Positions 60,311 to 64,000 of a DNA stretch of 64,000 nt are shown piece after piece. Both the position numbers and the translations under genes were made by a program. Each line of letters begins with the position of its first letter. The stretch's first letter is position 1. Origin of the DNA: Streptomyces cellostaticus. Its GTDB lineage: Bacteria > Actinomycetota > Actinomycetes > Streptomycetales > Streptomycetaceae. The DNA is taken from assembly GCF_001513965.1 (NCBI RefSeq), contig NZ_KQ948038.1:1-64000 (forward strand). Reading direction: 5' to 3'. The notes under the pieces were generated by a model. The model was not told the origin of the DNA. It searched no databases and saw only the letters and a program-made list of their open reading frames with translations.

Positions 60311-61771
60311 ATGTCGTCCTGCTTCACCGACCTGGCCCAGCAGTACATCGACGGCGAGTGGCGCCAGGGCACCGGTTCCTGGGACATCATCGACTTCAAC
60401 CCGTACGACGGCGAGAAGCTGGCCTCGATCACCATAGCCACCGTCGACGAGGTCGACGACGCCTACAGAGCGGCCGCCCGGGCCCAGCACGACTGGGCCC
60501 AGACCAACCCGTACACCCGCCGTGCGTTCTTCGAGAAGGTCCTGCGCCTGGTCGAGGAGCGCGAGCGCGAGATCACGGAGATGATCATCGCGGAGCTGGG
60601 CGGCACGCATGTGAAGGCCCGGTTCGAGATCCGCCTCGCCAAGGAGTTCCTGCGCGAGGCGGCCCAGCTGGCGCTGCGCTGCGACGGCCGCCTGCTGCCC
60701 TCGCCGGTCGACGGCAAGGAGAACCGTCTCTACCGCCTCCCGGTGGGCGTGGTCGGTGTCATCAGCCCCTTCAACTTCCCCTTCCTGCTGTCGGTCAAGC
60801 CGGTCGCCTCGGCCCTCGCTCTGGGCAACGCCGTCGTCCTCAAGCCCCACCAGGACACCCCGATCACCGGCGGCACACTGATCGCCAAGCTCTTCGAGGA
60901 CGCGGGCCTGGCGCCGGGCCTGCTCAACGTCGTGCTGACCGACATAGCCGAGATAGGCGACGCGTTCATCGAGCACCCGGTCCCGAAGGTCATCTCCTTC
61001 ACCGGTTCCGACAAGGTCGGCCGGCACATAGCGACCGTGTGCGCGGGGCAGCTCAAGCGCTCGGTGCTGGAACTGGGCGGCAACAGCGCGCTGGTGGTGC
61101 TGGACGACGCCGACATCGACTACGCGGTCGACGCGGCCGTCTTCAGCCGTTACGTCGACCAGGGGCAGGTCTGCATGGCCGCCAACCGGGTCCTGGTGGA
61201 CCGGTCGGTGAGCGAGGAGTTCACCGAGAAGTTCGTCGCCAAGGTCAGGACGCTGAAGACGGGCGACCCGAGCGACCCGCAGACGGTGATCGGACCGGTC
61301 ATCAACTCCCTCCAGGCGAACGCCCTCACGGCCGCCATCGACCAGGCGGTCGCCGAGGGAGCCACCGTTCTCGTCAGGGGCGGGGCGAACGACAATCTGG
61401 TGGAGCCCTCCGTCCTCACCGACGTGCCGTCCGGCTCCTCCCTCCTGCACAAGGAGATCTTCGGACCGGTCGCCCTGCTCGTGCCGTTCGACGGCGAGGA
61501 GGACGCGGTCCGCATCGTCAACGACACCCCCTACGGCCTCAGCGGCGCCGTGCACACCGCGGACGTCGAGCGCGGAGTGGCCTTCGCCAAGCGGATCGAC
61601 ACGGGCATGTTCCACGTGAACGACGGGACCATCCACGACGAGCCGCTGGTCCCGTTCGGCGGCGAGAAGAACTCCGGGATCGGCCGGCTGAACGGCGAGA
61701 CCACCCTGGACGCCTTCACCACGCTGAAGTGGATCTCGGTGCAGCACCGGCGCAGCGAATTCCCGTTCTGA
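60311..61771 (+). CDS. Aldehyde dehydrogenase
   Basis: 486 aa NAD(P)+-dependent ALDH. Catalytic Cys in GQVCMAANR, base Glu in LELGGNSA, cofactor loop SFTGSDKVGRHI, and the EIFGPVA segment. Close to benzaldehyde/vanillin-type dehydrogenases (SPFNFPFLLSVKP). ATG 60311 has GAGGGAAC seven bases upstream; the frame extends to 60266. It follows the XRE regulator after about 130 bp but is probably separate. Substrate not determined. Confidence 0.93.
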   Translation: MSSCFTDLAQQYIDGEWRQGTGSWDIIDFNPYDGEKLASITIATVDEVDDAYRAAARAQHDWAQTNPYTRRAFFEKVLRLVEEREREITEMIIAELGGTHVKARFEIRLAKEFLREAAQLALRCDGRLLPSPVDGKENRLYRLPVGVVGVISPFNFPFLLSVKPVASALALGNAVVLKPHQDTPITGGTLIAKLFEDAGLAPGLLNVVLTDIAEIGDAFIEHPVPKVISFTGSDKVGRHIATVCAGQLKRSVLELGGNSALVVLDDADIDYAVDAAVFSRYVDQGQVCMAANRVLVDRSVSEEFTEKFVAKVRTLKTGDPSDPQTVIGPVINSLQANALTAAIDQAVAEGATVLVRGGANDNLVEPSVLTDVPSGSSLLHKEIFGPVALLVPFDGEEDAVRIVNDTPYGLSGAVHTADVERGVAFAKRIDTGMFHVNDGTIHDEPLVPFGGEKNSGIGRLNGETTLDAFTTLKWISVQHRRSEFPF

Positions 61772-61881
61772 GCCGTCCGGCCACGGTCCGGCCTTGCGGA
61801 CAGAAGCTGACCGCAAGGGTCCGTAGTGTCATCGGTGTCAGGGGGAAAGGCCCCGAGGGCTTCGATGAAAGGCGGCCGGTC

Positions 61882-62421
61882 ATGGTGATGCACGTGGGAG
61901 CAGAGGCGCAGGGCGACGAGCGCGGGGCGCTGCTCTCGTTCGTGGAGGAACAGCGCGGAGGGATCCGCAGGGCGCTGCTGGGGCTGACCGAGGAGCAGGC
62001 CCGCTTGCGCCCGAGCGCCAGCGAGCTGTCCCTGGGCGGCCTGCTCAAGCACGTCGCCGAGGTCGAGCAGGGCTGGATCGCCCGGGCCAAGCAGGAGCCG
62101 CCGGCGGTCCACCGCGACGAGTCGAACTGGCACGAGTGCTTTCAGCTGACCGGCGAGGAGACGGTGGCCTCGCAGCTCGCCCACTGGGAGCAGATCGCCG
62201 ACGAGACGGAGAAGTTCATCCGCTCGGCGCCCAGCCTGGACGACACCTTCCCGCTGCCGAACGACCCCTGGTTCCCGCCGGACAGCCGCGTCTCCCTGCG
62301 CTGGCTGTGCCTGCACCTGATCCGCGAGACGGCCCGGCACGCCGGCCACGCCGACATCATCCGGGAGTCCCTGGACGGGAAGACGGCGTTCGAGCTGGTG
62401 GCCCTGGAGCAGGCCGGCTAG
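61882..62421 (+). CDS. DinB-family (DUF664) protein
   Basis: 179 aa four-helix bundle. LLKHVAEVEQGW carries the first metal His, and HLIRETARHAGHADIIRE the other two, the DinB/YfiT triad. Members include thiol transferases (mycothiol- or bacillithiol-dependent); many are stress-responsive. ATG 61882 is preceded by AAAGGCGG; ATG 61888 is possible. Located between ALDH and PadR. Confidence 0.88.
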   Translation: MVMHVGAEAQGDERGALLSFVEEQRGGIRRALLGLTEEQARLRPSASELSLGGLLKHVAEVEQGWIARAKQEPPAVHRDESNWHECFQLTGEETVASQLAHWEQIADETEKFIRSAPSLDDTFPLPNDPWFPPDSRVSLRWLCLHLIRETARHAGHADIIRESLDGKTAFELVALEQAG

Positions 62422-62445
62422 CCGTGCGGCAATAACCTGGACCGC

Positions 62446-63087
62446 ATGTCAGCGATCCGTCTTCTCGTGCTGGGCGCGGTCCGCCAGCACGGGCGGGCCC
62501 ACGGCTACCAGGTGCGCAACGACCTGGAGTACTGGGGCGCGCACGAGTGGTCCAACGCCAAGCCCGGCTCCATCTACCACGCCCTGAAGCAGATGGAGAA
62601 GCAAGGGCTGCTGCACGCGCACGAGATCGCGCCTTCCACCGCCGGGGGCCCGCCGCGCACCGAGTACGAGATCACGGACCGGGGCGAGGAGGAGTTCTTC
62701 CGGCTGCTGCGCGAGTCCCTGGTCTCCTACGACCAGAAGATGGACATCCAGTCGGCGGCCATCGGCTTCCTGGTCGAGCTGGAACGGGCCGAGGCGCTGG
62801 ACCTGCTCAGGGACCGAATCCGGCGGATCGGGGAGTGGCGGGCCACCGTCACCGGGCACTACATCCCCGAGGACGGCCCCGACCAGCTCGGCCACATCGG
62901 CGAGATCATGAACCTCTGGGTCCACACGGCCGACTCCGACGCGGCGTGGACCCGGGGGCTGATCGCCCGCCTGGAGGCGGGCGCCTACACGTTCGCCGGC
63001 GAGGGCGAACGCTTCGTGGGCGTGCTCACCGAGGGCGAGGAGAACCCTTACGCGACGGGGGAGCGGCACCCGGGGGACGAGCGCTGA
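62446..63087 (+). CDS. PadR-family regulator
   Basis: 213 aa. PadR winged helix: IRLLVLGAVRQHGRAHGYQVRNDL, GSIYHALKQMEKQGLL and TEYEITDRGEEEF, followed by a helical C-terminal domain. ATG 62446 is seven bases after TAACCT (leaderless). Directly upstream of an ABC ATPase whose promoter contains two TCAAGTTTGAC sites, so it is the likely repressor of this drug-efflux-type transporter, as in many DrrAB systems. Confidence 0.92.
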   Translation: MSAIRLLVLGAVRQHGRAHGYQVRNDLEYWGAHEWSNAKPGSIYHALKQMEKQGLLHAHEIAPSTAGGPPRTEYEITDRGEEEFFRLLRESLVSYDQKMDIQSAAIGFLVELERAEALDLLRDRIRRIGEWRATVTGHYIPEDGPDQLGHIGEIMNLWVHTADSDAAWTRGLIARLEAGAYTFAGEGERFVGVLTEGEENPYATGERHPGDER

Positions 63088-63107
63088 CGCAGCGGAAGGC
63101 CCACTAA

Positions 63108-63165
63108 TCAAGTTTGACCAATGAGGCCGCTCGCGCTACTTTCGTGAAGTAGTCAAGTTTGACTA
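63108..63165 (+). promoter_or_regulatory. ABC promoter with two PadR-type operators
   Basis: TTGACC (63114-63119), 17-bp spacer, TACTTT (63137-63142) is a full promoter. TCAAGTTTGAC occurs at 63108-63118 (over the -35) and again at 63153-63163 (after the start of transcription), the second within the palindrome TAGTCAA-GT-TTGACTA (63150-63165). Centres are 45 bp apart. Confidence 0.8.
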
Positions 63166-63180
63166 GCGAGGGAGTGGTAC

Positions 63181-64000
63181 GTGGCCGACACGGCGATCAC
63201 CGTTGAGGACGCACGCAAGACCTACGGCACCGAACACGCCCTGGACGGGCTCGACCTGCACGTCACATGGGGCACCGTGCACGCGGTGCTCGGGCCCAAC
63301 GGAGCGGGCAAGACCACCCTGGTCCGGACCCTGTCCACCCTGCTCAGGCCGGACGGCGGCCGTATCGAGGTCGCCGGGCACGACGTGCTCACCGAGGCCC
63401 GCGCGGTCCGCCGGCGCATCGGCCTGCTGGGCCAGTACGCGGCGCTGGACGAGCAGCTGGACGGCCGGCAGAACCTGGAGATGTTCGCCCGCCTGCACCA
63501 CCTCGGCGCCCGCCACGCGCGCGTGCGCGCCGCCGAGCTCCTGGACCGCTTCGACCTCACCGGCACCGGCCGCACCCCGGTCGCCCGCTACAGCGGCGGC
63601 ATGCGCCGCCGCCTCGATCTCGCCGCCTCCCTGATCACCGACCCCGAGGTGCTCTTCCTGGACGAGCCGACGACCGGACTCGACCCGCGCGGCCGCGCCG
63701 AGGTCTGGGCCGCCGTCCGCTCGCTGGTCGGCGGCGGTACGACGGTCCTGCTCACCACCCAGTACCTGGAGGAGGCCGACCAGCTCGCCCACCGCATCGC
63801 GTTCGTGGACCACGGCCGGGTCGTCACCGACGGCACCCCCGACGAGCTGAAGACGCTCACCGGCGGCGACCGCATCGACGTCGTCCTGCGCGACGCGGGC
63901 CAACTCGGCGCGGCCGTCGCCCTGCTGCCCGTCACCGGCGTCTCGGTGGACACCGACCGCCGGCTGCTCAGCGCCCCGGTCGCCGACCGCATGAGCGCGC
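63181..64000 (+). CDS. ABC transporter ATPase, DrrA-like (partial, cut by window end)
   Basis: At least 273 residues; the reading frame runs off the window end. Walker A GPNGAGKTTLVRTL, Q-loop LLGQYAALDEQL, signature YSGGMRRRLDLAA, Walker B LFLDEPTTGLD, and H-loop replaced by Gln (LLTTQYLEEAD), as in the DrrA daunorubicin/daunomycin resistance family. GTG 63181 follows GAGGGAG. A permease gene (DrrB-like) is expected just beyond the window. Controlled by the PadR gene upstream. Confidence 0.92.
   Translation, partial: MADTAITVEDARKTYGTEHALDGLDLHVTWGTVHAVLGPNGAGKTTLVRTLSTLLRPDGGRIEVAGHDVLTEARAVRRRIGLLGQYAALDEQLDGRQNLEMFARLHHLGARHARVRAAELLDRFDLTGTGRTPVARYSGGMRRRLDLAASLITDPEVLFLDEPTTGLDPRGRAEVWAAVRSLVGGGTTVLLTTQYLEEADQLAHRIAFVDHGRVVTDGTPDELKTLTGGDRIDVVLRDAGQLGAAVALLPVTGVSVDTDRRLLSAPVADRMSA

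Overview
The window looks like the core chromosome of a Streptomyces species. Coding DNA is very GC-rich with strong third-position GC, GTG/TTG starts are common, and developmental genes (bldG with its anti-sigma partner, a WhiJ/Scr-type XRE + DUF397 + ATPase module) sit beside alternative zinc-free ribosomal proteins. I see no prophage, insertion sequence with a transposase, CRISPR array or rRNA operon. There is one tRNA (Thr, CGT) and one likely 6C structured RNA.

Layout. (1) 0-10.6 kb: nucleotidyltransferase, crp, nth, NUDIX hydrolase, MarP-like protease, epoxide-hydrolase-like enzyme, phage-holin-family membrane protein, nhaA and acsA. From memory this follows the Mycobacterium order Rv3676 (crp) to Rv3667 (acs). 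(2) 10.6-17.6 kb: SulP transporter fused to beta-carbonic anhydrase, polysaccharide-deacetylase-like lipoprotein, CooC/MinD-type ATPase, a degenerate Fic-like protein and a HAD-IB phosphatase. (3) 17.6-25.8 kb: a 6C RNA, then ssd-tadA-tadB-tadC-pilin-tadE-tadG, convergent with a DECH-box helicase (the actinobacterial 'helicase/secretion neighbourhood'). (4) 25.8-32.4 kb: bldG, anti-sigma factor, hppA, lipoprotein, methyltransferase and a small membrane protein. (5) 32.6-45.4 kb: topA with a Lys/Ala tail, a membrane-domain/thymidylate-kinase/coiled-coil fusion, holB, TAP-family lipoprotein protease, tRNA-Thr and two glycosyltransferases. (6) 45.8-53.6 kb: a large AfsR-type SARP regulator, a DNA-polymerase-I-like protein with degenerate exonuclease, an HTH/Clp-N protein with its own palindromic operators, a DUF2786 protein and a lipoprotein. 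(7) 53.7-56.7 kb: a divergent Zur-type cluster of cysteine-free ribosomal proteins (rpsN, rpmB / rpmG, rpmE2, COG0523, rpsR) around a Zur-box-like site. (8) 56.7-64 kb: VOC/ArsR/SRPBCC operon under an inverted repeat, DUF397/ATPase/XRE module with a duplicated 29-bp upstream element, aldehyde dehydrogenase, DinB protein, and PadR plus ABC ATPase (cut by the window end) with repeated operators.

The genes fall into housekeeping DNA metabolism (nth, topA, holB, helicase, polymerase-like), pilus/secretion assembly, developmental regulation, zinc-starvation ribosome remodelling, and several small self-regulated modules. A recurring signal is leaderless expression: at least a dozen genes have a -10 hexamer ending 6-7 nt before the start codon, and this decided several starts used here. 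The most interesting regulatory architectures are the duplicated 29-bp element of the DUF397/ATPase/XRE module, the HTH/Clp-N gene whose promoter is covered by two copies of one palindrome, and the two promoters at 56.7 kb and 63.1 kb with operators built into them.
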